A stretch of 64,000 nucleotides of DNA from assembly GCA_028751875.1 (NCBI GenBank), contig CM054143.1, forward strand, positions 70,350,438-70,414,437, given 5' to 3'. A model generated the notes under the pieces. That model was not told the origin of the DNA. It made no database searches and saw only the letters and a list, made by a program, of their open reading frames with translations. Below are positions 22,505 to 34,559 of this stretch, one piece after another (position 1 is the first letter of the stretch; each line of letters begins with the position of its first letter). The stretch comes from Rapana venosa. Taxonomy: Eukaryota; Mollusca; Gastropoda; Neogastropoda; Muricidae. The position numbers were made by a program, and so were the translations under genes.

Positions 22505-23010
22505 CTTACGGTTTTGTAATTTGAAACTTAAACGAGACTTACCTTGGGAGGTCGAAGTTTGTGTAGAATTCCATGATGTAGTTTACCGGAACGGAGGGAT
22601 AGGTGAGATGCCCATGCGTCGTAGTAGCCATATTTCACAGATTAGATCATCTATATTATTATATAGAGGATCTAAACAATTGTAATCCACCATGATATAT
22701 TATTATATAGAGGATCTAAACAATTGTAATCCACCATGATAAATTATTATGTTTGTTCATGAATGAACAGTAATATAGATTTCCAATTAAAAACTAAACA
22801 ACCAGTGATATAACTTAAGATAGACCTATATATATCCTGAATTGTAATATACATATAATTCTGTACATAAGTGTTATGTGGGTGGTATAAAAAAAAAAGG
22901 GAGGGCACCTATCCCTCCGTTCTGGTAAACTACATCATGGAATTCTTACACAAAACTTGACCTTCCCCAAGGTAAAGTTCTGTTTAAGTTTCAATCCATT
23001 TCTTGTAGTT
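22505..23010. repeat. ~100-bp inverted repeat around a ~300-bp spacer (foldback)
   Basis: The left arm, about 22,520-22,612 ('GAATTCCATGATGTAGTTTA', 'CGGAGGGATAGGTG'), is the reverse complement of about 22,900-23,005 ('CACCTATCCCTCCG', 'TAAACTACATCATGGAATTC') with a few indels. The spacer holds a direct duplication of about 45 bases ('TATTATATAGAGGATCTAAA' at about 22,657 and 22,702). It could be a foldback or MITE-like element, or an inverted end of the neighbouring DIRS-like element. No transposase is seen. Confidence 0.65.
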
Positions 23011-23449
23011 TACGAAACTACGTGATCGGTGAGACTTTAAAGTTTGATGTTTATGGTTTTTAAACAAAATATTGTCTTGATCCATACTCTAAAGATAAAT
23101 AGCATTCCATAAATTCAAGGTCCACTTACTAAAGTAAGTGGTTCGCCTTGCATGCATTTGATGTGTATTTTTTCAATAAAGGTCATGTTTAAATGCATGA
23201 GAAAACCAAACGCATAATAACAAAATAATACTTCTTAAGTTCCCACATTCCCCACTTAGAGTAGAAGCCTCCATGTGCCATAGATACATTTTATACATAA
23301 ATTATTTCGATTATAGGCTTCGTAAAATAATTGTTGGAGATCAGAAAATAGCACATCACAATTCGATAAACCAAAGAACATATTGTATTGTAAACACACT
23401 ATATATGGGAGTATTTCTAAATCAATTCATAAATTCTTAATTCATTCAA

Positions 23450-25512
23450 ATCACAAAGGCAATATTTTAGCCAACGTGAAAACAGAATCCTTTGTGGCAG
23501 GTCCATGCGGCATGTGAGTTAACACAACAACAGTTTGTCAGTCTGTGGAGTCGGTAGAGAAGCTGTTCCTGAATGTGCTCTTCAAGGCAGGCTAGAACAC
23601 AAAGTTTTTTCTTCAGTGTATACTGGGTATTTCTAAGGGGGGGAGGCTTTGATAATGTCTGGTCTAGTGTGCTTCAACTTATCTTCTAACACAATAGTTA
23701 CATCCTCTGTCCTGAAAATGTATGCAATATGTCTTTGAAATGATTGTCTGTACTCTCCTGAGCTGTTGTTATCATAATAAAGAAATGTTTCCTTGTTGAG
23801 ATCTTTTAGCAACCAATTGCCATTGGTGTCATGTTCCCCTAAAATAATTTAACAATTTCGCACATCCCCATTTGCTGGTAGCTTGGTTGGGTGTGATCTC
23901 AGCTCAAAATTCCTTCATCAATCTGATGACTACCTCTGGATGAGACCCTACGATATGTTATTACTAGTCTGGACTACTGTGACAAAGCACTCCTAGCTGT
24001 GTTGATAGCACGTAACCTAATCCTGTTCATACAGATCTGTCGGGAAATTACTGGATAGTACTCTATTCAGAGATGTAGGAAAAGGGGATTTTCACTCCTC
24101 TCAATTACAGAACCCTTCCCAGCGCTTGAGGTAGGTTGAATACTGCTTTGGTTGCCCCACCGCCAGATGCGCGCACATATGTTGCAAGTCTGGCCATGAA
24201 AGTCCTTGTGCTTCGACGGCTTTCCTGACAATGGACAGCCAGCAGCTGCTGAAGTTCTTGTACAGCGGGTGTGGAAACCTTTGTGAGCCAGCTGCAGGGT
24301 TGTCTTGCCTCGGGGCAACTTCAGGGGGTTGGTGAATCAGAGGCGCACAATTTGTGGATACCCACGCTGTCGGCAGTCTGGAATGATAAGGATTCCCTCT
24401 GCTTGTTCCCTCTCCAGCTTGCAAAGGATCTTGCTGCATCACGCTGTAAGGAGGAAAGCATACAAAAACATGTTTTCCATCTAATGGTGCCAGCATCCAT
24501 GTATATGCTTTGGGTCTGGTTTCCAAGAAAACATATGGCTTAACTTGATAAAGTCAGCCTTGATGCAAACAAATCTATGTCTGGCATACCAAACACTCAC
24601 CACTTTTTGGAAGGATAGGTGGGTTCAAACTGCCATTCTGTGATGATCATGATTTTTCTAGACATTGTGTCAGCTTCTTATTGAGCTTACTGGAATGTAA
24701 GCGATAGTTATCTCAGACCAAAATTTAATTTGCACCACTGCCAAAGTCTTTTTGTGACATTCATTGCATTCAGAGAATGGGAACCCCCATGCTTTTTACA
24801 TATGGGAAACAAATACTGCCACATATTGTCTGTCGAGGATATGTTCAATGCTTGTTCTTTACTTCCTGTTGAAAACCTTCCAATGCATATTCAATTGCCA
24901 GAAGTTCCAGCACATTAGTATGGCTAATTTTTCTCGTTCAGACCATCGTCCCCATTTTATTGCTTTTAGAATTACAGATGGCTCCCCATCCAACAGCTGT
25001 TGAAGCATCTGTTCTGATTTCCACTGACGGTTCATCCTTTTCCAAACTAACAGAAGATGTGATATTTTTAATCCACCACTCCAGTTCTCCTCTTCCGGCC
25101 TCTGAAAGAATGGTCATTGCTTTAAAATTTCCTTTGCTATCTTTAAGTGCATCAGATTTGTCTTTTTCTAGCTGCCTATAGTACAATGGACCCACTGTTC
25201 GGTGGAAAAGCAGCTACCATTTGTCCAATGATTGTGCTAGTTCTCTAATTGAGGTTTTTCTTCTTGCAACAGACCAATACATGAGGTGTTTGTTTTTCCT
25301 TTTCTTTCATCTGTGCAGTGTAACGGTCATCTTTCTGTACAAAACAAAAGCCTAAACTATTGAAGTTCTTTGTTGTGACAAGAACGATTTTTTGGAATGC
25401 ACAACAAAACCTAACGGACTCCAACAGTTAGTGTTAATGTTTTGTGGACACTCTTCAATGTTATCCTGTTGTCATCGGTAAGTGTCGTCTAAACTAATGA
25501 AAATATTAACTT
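23450..25512 (-). mobile_element. DIRS-like tyrosine-recombinase retrotransposon, decayed, minus strand
   Basis: Read on the minus strand from 25,512 down, with several frameshifts. First the end of an RT: 'SLDDTY' at the motif C position, 'NIEECPQNINTN', 'LGFVVHSKKS'. Then 'TSIRELAQSLDKW', 'GPLYYRQLEKDKSDALK', 'GELEWWIKNI' and an RNase H with 'IRTDASTAVGWGA', 'VLELLAIEYALEGF', 'KHGGSHSLN' and 'TEWQF'. This order is diagnostic of DIRS elements. After a linker (24,526-24,104) comes a tyrosine-recombinase region: 'YLKRWEGFC', 'INTARSALS', 'LLKDLNKETFLYYDNNSSGE', 'EDKLKHTRPDI', 'KKLCVLACLEEHIQEQ' and 'LTHMPHGPATKDSVFTLAKI'. The terminal HxxR and nucleophilic Tyr motifs are not visible. Such elements integrate with a recombinase in place of an integrase or endonuclease. 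The gag-like ORF and start of the RT are missing. Confidence 0.8.
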
Positions 25513-26640
25513 TTATAATCAGTTTGTATTGGATAATATCTGCATACTGAATTATTAGTTATGCAATAAAAAAAGTGCAGAATGAGAGGAACGAGGATAT
25601 TATTGATTTTGTAGGGTGCATTTACGATACATAGCTGCCAAACGTTTCTTTTTTTCCAGAATTGCTGCAATTATGGTTTTCAGCATGTAAAAAAAAATCA
25701 CCAGGGAAAATGCAGTAGGAACGTCTGAGGCATGCTGGTTTCCAGTACTGATCACCACGTCAGAGAACAGTGCAGATCAGAGGGTGTTCTCAAAACAAGG
25801 ATTTCTCCATACATCAGTCAGTCTTCTGATGCATTCTGTGCCCATTGCAGTTGTCAACTTTGGCCTGGCAGACAAATGTCATGACTGCCACATGAGAAAG
25901 AGCAGGAGTTGTTTACCTTCTGAGTTTGTGTGTACATAGCAGTTCTGATTTCAGCTGATGAAGCAGGTTCAGAATCTTGAAAGACGAGATAACTGAAGTA
26001 GCAACAAATAGAATCGTGAAGAGCCGACAAAGTCTGGCCCTTAGATTTGACACTGGTGCTCGCAATCCTCTCTCCTAAGTCCAGCATTGGACTTTATCAT
26101 TGTGCGCAACACGCAGCACACACACCATACACACTACAATGTGACAAAACAAACTTTCAGTCGCACATAAGCATATCCGGTTCTCCTACATTTCTCCTAT
26201 CTGTTTCCCTTTCGTCTAATATCACTTACAGTGAAAAGGACGTTAAGTGACAGAACAAAATCTTTGTACTTTCAGTTCCACCTACGGCATTTCATTTCAA
26301 AGTGCAAACTCACACCCCATGAAATCTGGTTTTGGATGGAAGGTTGGCTAGCTTGCTAGATTGTTCACATATGGAAAGTTTGAATTTTGTAGCCAATACC
26401 CAAAATATTCAGTACGCAGATGTGTTGCAAATTGATGATGTTGCACATTCCCCAGTTAACCTCTGGGGGTCACCCAGAACGGGCACTTGACTCACTCATC
26501 CCACTGGGAATCCGCTGTGAGATTGAAATTGCACACTGCATGAGAAGTTTGCGTGTGTGGACTGTTTTTATGAACTCGCCATATAGGCAGCCATATCTGC
26601 CTTCAGGGATTATTGAGAGTGCAGGTTGTTATGTGAAGAG
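25513..26640. other. No recognised gene; hairpin motif at 26,213
   Basis: This is AT-rich sequence upstream (minus strand) of the DIRS-like remnant. A minus-strand frame at 26,087-25,854 has no recognisable motif. At 26,213-26,242 lies 'CGTCTAATATCACT', then 'CAGTGAAAAGGACG', a variant of the 3' hairpin of the I/Nimb-like elements, so a short retroelement end may be here. Confidence 0.45.
26213..26242 (+). promoter_or_regulatory. Retroelement 3' hairpin variant
   Basis: CGTCTAATATCACT is followed by a complementary AGTG and GACG, then 'TTAAGTGACAGAAC'. It matches the hairpin at 14,973 except for one extra G in the closing stem. No RT sequence is attached upstream. Confidence 0.5.
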
Positions 26641-28260
26641 CTTGTCAGGCTGAAGGCAGAGACTGTCAGTGAGCTGAGTTAGGAGCAGTGTGACAGGAAA
26701 GGTTTTTACGAAAACCTGATTGATCCTCGTGCAATAGACTGTTTTTATAAAGTGAGTAATCTAGGGATGTTTGTATGTGTTTTTCAATGGGTTTAAATAT
26801 TACAGAGAGAATTGAAATTGGCCTTAATTTGAAGGAAAAAGCAGTCACCTGATTTATGGACAGGTATAACTGTTGCCTTTTTAAACTTGAGAGGAAAAAA
26901 ACCTTTCTCAATACACAAGTTGTATAGATATGTCAGTTTTTTCAACAATAACCGGACTAGCGAGTTTTATAATCCGAGCATCTAACTTGTCTAGATCACG
27001 TGTTCTAGAATTCGTTTGCATTTTTATGTTTTCTAATACTCAAAGGTTGTCATTGGCTGGAGATTAAAGGGAAAGTTAATATGTTTTGAGTTAATATATT
27101 TGTAGGTAATGAAGATCATTTTTCTCTTGATTGTCACATGTTTTTAACTTTATTTGCTACATTTGAAAAATGGCTGTTTAATTCATCAGCTGATATGTCT
27201 TTAATGAACTGTTGACTTTTTGAAACATTTTTAAATTACATAATGTTTTGATGGCTTTCCCAATCTGGCGAGAGTCACTAGGGTAATTAACAACTTTTTG
27301 AAAGTAATTACGCTTTGATCTGCTTTTAAATTTGGAATTCACTTTATTTCTTTTGTGTCCTAAATTGTTCATGTGTACCATGGGGTTTTTAGGGGGTTTC
27401 TTAAGTTTATCTCAGATTCTATGTCTGTTGTTATCCATGGAGGTTTGGTTTTTTTCTTTAATCTCTTTTTTTAAAGGGAGCATGTTTGTCAAACACTGAG
27501 ATAAAGTGTTAACCCAAAATTCACAGCTTCATTGGGGTCTCTGATTTGGTATACATCGTGTAATGGTGAGTTCATCAGTCCGAAAGAAAAATTTTCCTCA
27601 CAGAAGTGTTTGAATCGTCGGTAATATATAGTTTTATGCCCAACTTTAGGGAATTTTATGCGACGCTTAACCAAGTACAGCAGACAGGATTATGATCGCT
27701 GGGATCCACATGACGAGCACATACTTCAAACTATGTGCTGTTTTTTCGTTTGTGTATAAAATGATCCCAATTTAAAATTGCTGAGTTATCTGTTATACGT
27801 GTGGGTTTATCATTAGTTGTTCCCGACCAAGCATCATATAGTTGTGATTCCATTTCGGTTTAGGGTTTTAGTAAGTCTATGTTAAAATCCCAAGAATAAT
27901 AGTTTCACAGTTTAAAAGAGCAACTTCATCCTTAGAGAATTGAATCGTCAAACCAATTAGTGGTTTTGAAAGGATTCTGTATATGAATCCTATCAAAAGT
28001 GGACTACTGTGCTTTAATTTGATTTCTACCCAAATCGATTCGATATCATACACATCAAAATTGTATAGCCTTTGACAGCATAATGAAGATGCAAAATATG
28101 TTAATAAGCCTGTAGTTTTTGGTTTGTAGGGATCTTGGCGAAATATTTGGTATCCTGGAATGTGCATGTCTGCATCAGTTATATTTGAAAAAGGCAGGAT
28201 TCAGCAAAGCCAAACAAATGAAACTCATTCCCATCATTAAATAGTATGCTAGCAATGCCC
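26640..28260 (-). mobile_element. Decayed APE-type LINE (endonuclease to start of RT), minus strand
   Basis: On the minus strand from 28,260: 'INNATNKKMGIASI' and 'FHLFGFAES' open an APE endonuclease. It continues at 28,167-27,877 with 'DADMHIPGYQIFRQDP', 'TTGLLTYFASSL' and 'DIESIWVEIKLKHSSPLLIG'. The linker follows (27,674-27,489 'FGLMNSPLHDVY'; 27,381-27,178 'GKAIKTL'). The RT begins at 26,911-26,666 with 'LRPISILSVIFKPIEKHI' and 'LHEDQSGFRKNLSCHTAP'. The catalytic FxxxxAxD and YxDD motifs are missing because the copy ends near 26,640. The layout fits CR1/L2-like or related APE LINEs. Multiple stops and frameshifts make it a pseudogene. Confidence 0.75.
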
Positions 28261-28669
28261 ATCTTTTTATTGGTTGCATTGTTTATGTTGAGGAGCCTAC
28301 TCGTAACCATGTTTTATTGGTCCCCTTGTCTGGGGTAAGAGACATGATGTAGAGGGAGGAGTGCGGCTAATAACGCTGTGTTAGAATTTCAGGTTTAAGA
28401 GAGCAAACGCACAAAGAAAAAAACAAACAAAATAAACATATACAGAATTTAAAAAACCCAAAACAAACACGTAATTGAAATATAAGCACTCACTAAGATA
28501 TACAGGTGTGATCTTACAATAATTGGGTCTGTAACAAAATTAACTAATTAACAAAATACATGTATACACATACACACACTAATTCAGGATTAAATTTTAT
28601 ACAATTGCAATGCAAAATCCTATAAAGTTTAACCAAAATATCATACAGGAGAAAAATGAGATCAAAAGG
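28261..28669. other. No recognised feature
   Basis: This is AT-rich sequence, possibly including the 5' region of the adjoining minus-strand LINE. I see no repeats or frames of note. Confidence 0.45.
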
Positions 28670-29363
28670 GGTTGGTGAGTGGGTGGTGTCTGTGGCAGTG
28701 TGAAGACCTTCAGCAGGGCAAGTAGACAGAAAGGGGTTTGGGGTGTCCCACAGTCAGCAAATTTTTGCCTGTCTGTGCAGTACGGTGATTGGCAGTGGGG
28801 AAGGCAGCCTTCAGGAGAATGAGGGAGTGACAGACAGAGAAGACGGGGCAGCAGACAGCGGTAGACAGGTCGTTAGTTAGTCAGTATGTAGTAAGGTAGA
28901 AAGTTAGAACTACGTCTCTGCTTTCTTGTTCTCTTCCAAGTTTGCTCCCCCCCCCTCCCCTTCTGACTTCCTATTTATCACCAAGTGGATTGTACATAGC
29001 TGATGACAGTTGCAGTTGTGGAAATGAGAGACACCCCTTTGTTTGTGTTAGATAGCGTGGAATGGGGAGAGACCGAGATGGATTGATTAGGTTGGGAGTT
29101 TTTGTTCCATGTTTGCTGTCTGTTCTTTTCCCGGCACCCAAACACAGCCTGTGGACTGTTGACATCAATGTATCTCACTGCCATCAGTGACAGACTTGCC
29201 AGTGACAGCCAACTATGGACCAACTGTAAAATTCCTTCTGGAGTCAGAGGCCCCTCAACCCCCTCCTGGCTGCTTCCTTCTCCTCCAAAGTCATGGGGCC
29301 CTTTTGATCACACAGAAGAGAGAAATGGTAAGCAGCTTAGCCATGGGTTTCTTTCTTTTTCCT
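28670..29363. repeat. ~0.7-kb duplicated segment, second copy, ending at the gap
   Basis: It matches 21,660-22,400 and stops exactly at the first N, within 'CTTTTTCCT'. The other copy continues past that point. The open frame that crosses the N run from here has no meaning. Confidence 0.8.
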
Positions 29364-29863
29364 NNNNNNNNNNNNNNNNNNNNNNNNNNNNNNNNNNNNN
29401 NNNNNNNNNNNNNNNNNNNNNNNNNNNNNNNNNNNNNNNNNNNNNNNNNNNNNNNNNNNNNNNNNNNNNNNNNNNNNNNNNNNNNNNNNNNNNNNNNNNN
29501 NNNNNNNNNNNNNNNNNNNNNNNNNNNNNNNNNNNNNNNNNNNNNNNNNNNNNNNNNNNNNNNNNNNNNNNNNNNNNNNNNNNNNNNNNNNNNNNNNNNN
29601 NNNNNNNNNNNNNNNNNNNNNNNNNNNNNNNNNNNNNNNNNNNNNNNNNNNNNNNNNNNNNNNNNNNNNNNNNNNNNNNNNNNNNNNNNNNNNNNNNNNN
29701 NNNNNNNNNNNNNNNNNNNNNNNNNNNNNNNNNNNNNNNNNNNNNNNNNNNNNNNNNNNNNNNNNNNNNNNNNNNNNNNNNNNNNNNNNNNNNNNNNNNN
29801 NNNNNNNNNNNNNNNNNNNNNNNNNNNNNNNNNNNNNNNNNNNNNNNNNNNNNNNNNNNNNNN
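29364..29863. other. Assembly gap of exactly 500 N
   Basis: 500 consecutive N, a conventional scaffold gap length and not a measured size. Confidence 0.99.
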
Positions 29864-29899
29864 GTGTTTGTGCCTGTGTGTACATATGTGTGTCATTTG

Positions 29900-30103
29900 T
29901 ATTTTCCAATGTATTATTTTATCAGTTTTCCTCTTTTTTACTGGTTCAATTTATGGGTAAAGGTTGCAATAATGTAGTATTTCAGTATTATCATTAAGAA
30001 TTTTGTTCTTAGATAGATGGCTTGATGAAAAAAAGCAACTGCATTGCTTATTCAATGTACCATCTGGAAATAAAAATTTGACTTGACTTGACTTGACTTG
30101 ACA
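29900..30103 (+). mobile_element. Short retroelement 3' end with (TTGAC)n tail
   Basis: It contains 'TTCTTAGATAGATGGCTTGA', 'CAATGTACCATCTGGAAATA' and four to five TTGAC units at 30,073-30,102, followed directly by (AC)n. Related ends are at 56,040-56,240, at 44,115-44,165 in reverse, and at 63,083-63,102. No coding part is visible. Confidence 0.55.
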
Positions 30104-30128
30104 CACACACACACACACACACACGTGA

Positions 30129-30474
30129 TTATTTTATTTCATTCTTTTATATCGAGGATTATGGAATAAGCACTTATGTGCTTTTTTACTTCCAGTCCCG
30201 TGTAAATGCAGTTTTGTAAATTTTGCCATCTGTTCCCACCGGCACGCAATGACCTACTCTTACGAAAAGCGGAGCAGGGTTTAACGTGCGCGCAAGATGT
30301 TCTGCGTGCGTTCTCACAGGGTGCCTCGGTTTATAGTCTCATCCGAAGGACTTTTGGGGAGAGTGGAGTCTGCACTGATGTTAACTCCAGGGGAAAATAT
30401 CCCCTTGAACGGGAATCGAACCCGGGTCGTCAGATTGCGAGCCAATGTTCTAATCACTAGGCTATCCGTCACCC
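30129..30474 (-). mobile_element. Near-complete tRNA-derived SINE, minus strand
   Basis: The tRNA-like head begins at about 30,474 on the minus strand, with an A box 'TAGCCTAGTGATTA' (30,451-30,464) and a B box 'GGTTCGATTCC' (30,412-30,422), the internal RNA polymerase III promoter. The core is 'CGGATGAGACTATAAACCGA', followed by 'AGAACATCTTGCGCGCACGT' and 'CGTAAGAGTAGGTCATTGCG'. The 3' end is 'AAGCACATAAGTGCTTATTC', 'CATAATCCTCGATATAAAAG', identical in type to the LINE 3' end at 3,400-3,510 and 31,500-31,600. At ~345 bp it looks full length. Confidence 0.8.
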
Positions 30475-30487
30475 CCCCCCCCCACAC

Positions 30488-30489
<2 letters not shown>

Positions 30490-30548
<59 letters not shown>
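30490..30548. repeat. (GT)n microsatellite
   Basis: About 30 uninterrupted GT units follow a poly-C run at the SINE head. It is repeated in degraded form near 33,020-33,075. Confidence 0.9.
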
Positions 30549-30550
<2 letters not shown>

Positions 30551-30559
30551 ATGAGTATA

Positions 30560-30644
30560 ATCAAAATGAGTGGTGATGGTGATGTGTACTGTTTTGAGAA
30601 TTATATATTTAGTAGTATCTCTGAAACACACACACACACACACA

Positions 30645-30702
<58 letters not shown>

Positions 30703-30746
30703 CTCACTCACTCACTCACTCTCTCTCTCTCACTCACTCTCTCTCC

Positions 30747-30787
<41 letters not shown>

Positions 30788-30964
30788 TGTTCGAAGCATG
30801 CAGAACATCTTGCGCACACGTTTAAATCCTGTTCCGCTTTCGTAAGAGTAGGCCATTGTGTGCCGGTGGGAACAGATGACAGAATCTACAAATCCGCATA
30901 CACACAGGGACTAGATGTAAAAAAGCACATAAGTGCTTATTCCATTATCCCGGCATAAAAAAAA

Positions 30965-31027
<63 letters not shown>

Positions 31028-31600
31028 CTTCAACCCCCCCCCCCCCCCCTCTCTCTCCTTTTATTGTTTTGCTTATAGTTATAGTTGTTGTGTGTCCTGA
31101 TGAAGGACGTATTCATACTTTATATTTTCAATATTATTTTGGGCTTGTTGACTGTACTTGAGTTCTAGTGAATGTTCTATTTCAATATCTTATTGTTACC
31201 TGTAACAACTATGTGTACCATTTTACAATGTGAAGATGTTCATTTTTATGACTTTTTGGCGTTTTGGCTTTAATTTTTTACATTTTTTTTTTACCTTTTT
31301 TGTTGTGTTTTTCTTTCGTTTGTTTGTTGTTGTTGTGGGGTTGTTGTTGTGGGGTTTTTTTTGGGGGGTGTTTTTTTTTGTTCTTTTATTTGTTTTCTTT
31401 TTAAAGTTTTTTCCTTTTCTTTTATTTCTTTGTTTTTTAAGTTTTTAACTTTTCCCCTTTGTTTCTACTGTGTGAGAGTATGAGTCTTGGGTTTATTATT
31501 AAGATATATCCCTACGGGCGGGGACTGGATGTAAAAAAGCACATGAGTGCTTATTCATTATCCTCGAAATAAAAGAATTTGTCATTGTCTTTGTCTCTCA
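30560..31600 (+). mobile_element. LINE 3'-UTR-type repeat, second copy, with (CA)n and (CT)n expansions
   Basis: It has the same landmarks as 2,740-3,510: 'GTACTGTTTTGAGAATTAT', (CA)n, (CT)n, 'CTTATAGTTATAG', 'TTCATACTTTATATTTT', 'TTTCTACTGTGTGAGAGTAT', 'CTACGGGCGGGGACTGGATG' and 'CGAAATAAAAGAATTTGTCA'. A SINE/LINE 3' end ('GTAAGAGTAGGCCATTGTGT' to 'CATTATCCCGGCATAAAA') at 30,842-30,970 is embedded between the (CT)n tracts. No RT motifs are present. Confidence 0.6.
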
Positions 31601-31619
31601 CTTTCAGGTTTTTTAAAAA

Positions 31620-32201
<582 letters not shown>

Positions 32202-32340
32202 TACACACACAAGCACATGCACACGCGCGCACGCTCGCGCGCGCACACACACACACACACACAACATTATCTCTTATCCTCAAGAATTTGTCATTGTCAT
32301 TCTCTCTCTCCCTCCCCCCCCCCTCCCCCCGCCCCCACAC

Positions 32341-32368
32341 TGTCTAATATCACAACTGTGAAAAGACG
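32341..32368 (+). promoter_or_regulatory. Retroelement 3' hairpin variant
   Basis: 'TGTCTAATATCACAACTGTG' continues to 'AAAAGACG', followed by 'TTAAATGAATTTGAACGAGC' and (CG)/(CA) repeats. It closely matches the copy A hairpin. Its degraded duplicate is near 34,850-34,885. Confidence 0.55.
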
Positions 32369-32599
32369 TTAAATGAATTTGAACGAGCACGCGCGCGCAC
32401 AACACACATACACACACAAGCACATACACATGCGCGCGCTCGGGCGCACACACATATGCGCATGTATACACACACGCGCATTTATTATTGTTATCATCAT
32501 CATCATCATCATCATCATCATGATCATCTATCATCATCAACCCCCCATATTTTATTAAAAAAATTTTGTTTGATTTTGATTTTAAACTTAAACACAAAA

Positions 32600-33034
32600 C
32601 ACACCCCACACACACGTGATTATTTTTATTTCTTTTTTTTATATGAGGATTTTTGGAAAAAATTAAGCACTTATGTGCTTTTTTCTCCCAAGGTCCCGTT
32701 TTTAAATGAAAGGTTTTTTCCCCCTTTTTTTTTTCCTTTGTTCCCCCCGGGCACGAAATTTGCCCAAATCTTACAAAAAGCGGAGCGGGGTTTTTTAACT
32801 TTGCGGGGCAAGATTTCTGCGGCGTTCTTCCGGGGTTTTCCCTCTTTTATTTAGTTCACCCGAAGGACTTTTGGGGGATTTGGGGGGTTTTTGCACTGAT
32901 TTTAAAATTTCCGGGGGAAAAAATATCCTTAAGGGGAAATTTCAAACCCGGGGGGGCCCGTCGGTTGCGAGCCAATTTTTCAAACACTGGGGTATCCGTC
33001 CCCCCCCCCCCCCACACCCTGTGTGGGGTGTGTG

Positions 33035-33075
<41 letters not shown>

Positions 33076-34521
33076 TTTGTGCATGAGTAAAATTAAAAAT
33101 GAGTGGTGATGGGGGTGGGTATGTTTTGAAAATTTTTTATATTTAGTAGTACCCTCTGAAAAACACACACACACAAAACAAAAAACCACCACACACACAC
33201 CAAACACCAAACACACACCACAACCAAAATCATCACTCACCACTCTCTCTCTCTCACTCACTCCCCTTCCCTCTCCCCCTTCTCTCTCTCTCTCTCTCCC
33301 CTTCTCTCTCTGTTCGAAGCATGCAAAAACATCTTGCCCCACACGTTAAATCCTTTTCCCGGTTTTTTCGTAAGAGTAGGCCTTTGGGTGTGCCGGGGGG
33401 AACAGATGACAATTTACAAAACGCAAACACACAGGGACTAGATGAAAAAAGCACATAAGTGCTTATTTTTTTTCCCCGGCATAAAAAAAAAAATTTCTCT
33501 CTCTCTCTCTCTCTCTCCTCTCTCTTCTCTCTCTCTCTTCTTCCCCTTAAAAACCCCCCCCCCCCCCCCTCTCCCCTTTTTAATTTTTTTGCTTATAGTT
33601 ATAGTTTTTTTTGTGCCCGGGATGAAGGGAGGGTTTTTTAAAATTTATTTTTTCAATATTATTTTGGTTGTTGACTGTACTTGAGTTCTAGGTTTGTTCA
33701 AATTCAATATCTTTTTGTTACCTGTAAAAATAATGTGTCCCATTTTAAAATGTAAAAGATTTTTCCTTTTTTTATGTTTTTTTTGGGCGTTTTGGTTTTT
33801 TTTTTTTTACTTTTTTTTTACCTTTTTTGTTTTTGTTTTCTTTCGTTTTTTTTTGTTGTTGTTTTTGGGGTTTTTTTTGTTGGGGGGTTTTTTTTTTTTT
33901 GGGGGGGTGTTTTTTTTTTGTTCTTTTACGGGTTTTTTTTTAAATTTTTTTCCCTTTTTTTTTAAATTTCTTTTTTTTTTAAATTTTTTTTAAATTTTTT
34001 CCCTTTGTTTTACTGTGTGAGAGTTGGTTTGGTTTATTATTAAGATATACCCTTTTGGGGCGGGGATGGATTTTTAAAAAAAGACATGAGTGCTTTTTCA
34101 TTATCCCGAAATAAAAAAAATTTTTTAATTGTTTTTTCTTCACTTTCTTTTTTTAAAAAATCGTTTCTCTCTCTCAGTTTCTCTCTCTCCGTTTTTTCTC
34201 TCTTCAGTTTTCTCTTTAGTTTCTCCCCTTTTGTCTCTCCTCTTTTCTTTCTCTTTTTTTTCTTCTCTGTTGTTTCTCTTTCTCTCTCAGTCTCTCTCTC
34301 TGTTTCTCTCTCTCCTTCTCTATCTCATTTTTCTCTCCTTTTTCTTGTTTCTCTTTTTCCCAGTCTCTCTCTATCTCATTTCTCTCCCCTTTCATTCTTT
34401 CTCTCTCTCATTTTCTTCTCTCTCAGTTATCTTCATTTTCTCCTCTCTCTCTTCTCCCCTTCCTTCTCCTCTCTCTCTCTTTTCTCTTTTCTTTTCTCTC
34501 TTCGGGGTCTATTTCTCGTTT

Positions 34522-34559
<38 letters not shown>

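Noticed and set aside
29102..29977. Open frame of 291 codons
   Set aside because: Most of it is the 500-N gap; the flanking parts are repeat sequence.
30405..30474. Functional tRNA gene on the minus strand
   Set aside because: A and B boxes are present, but the acceptor and anticodon stems do not pair properly and SINE core and tail follow; it is a SINE head.
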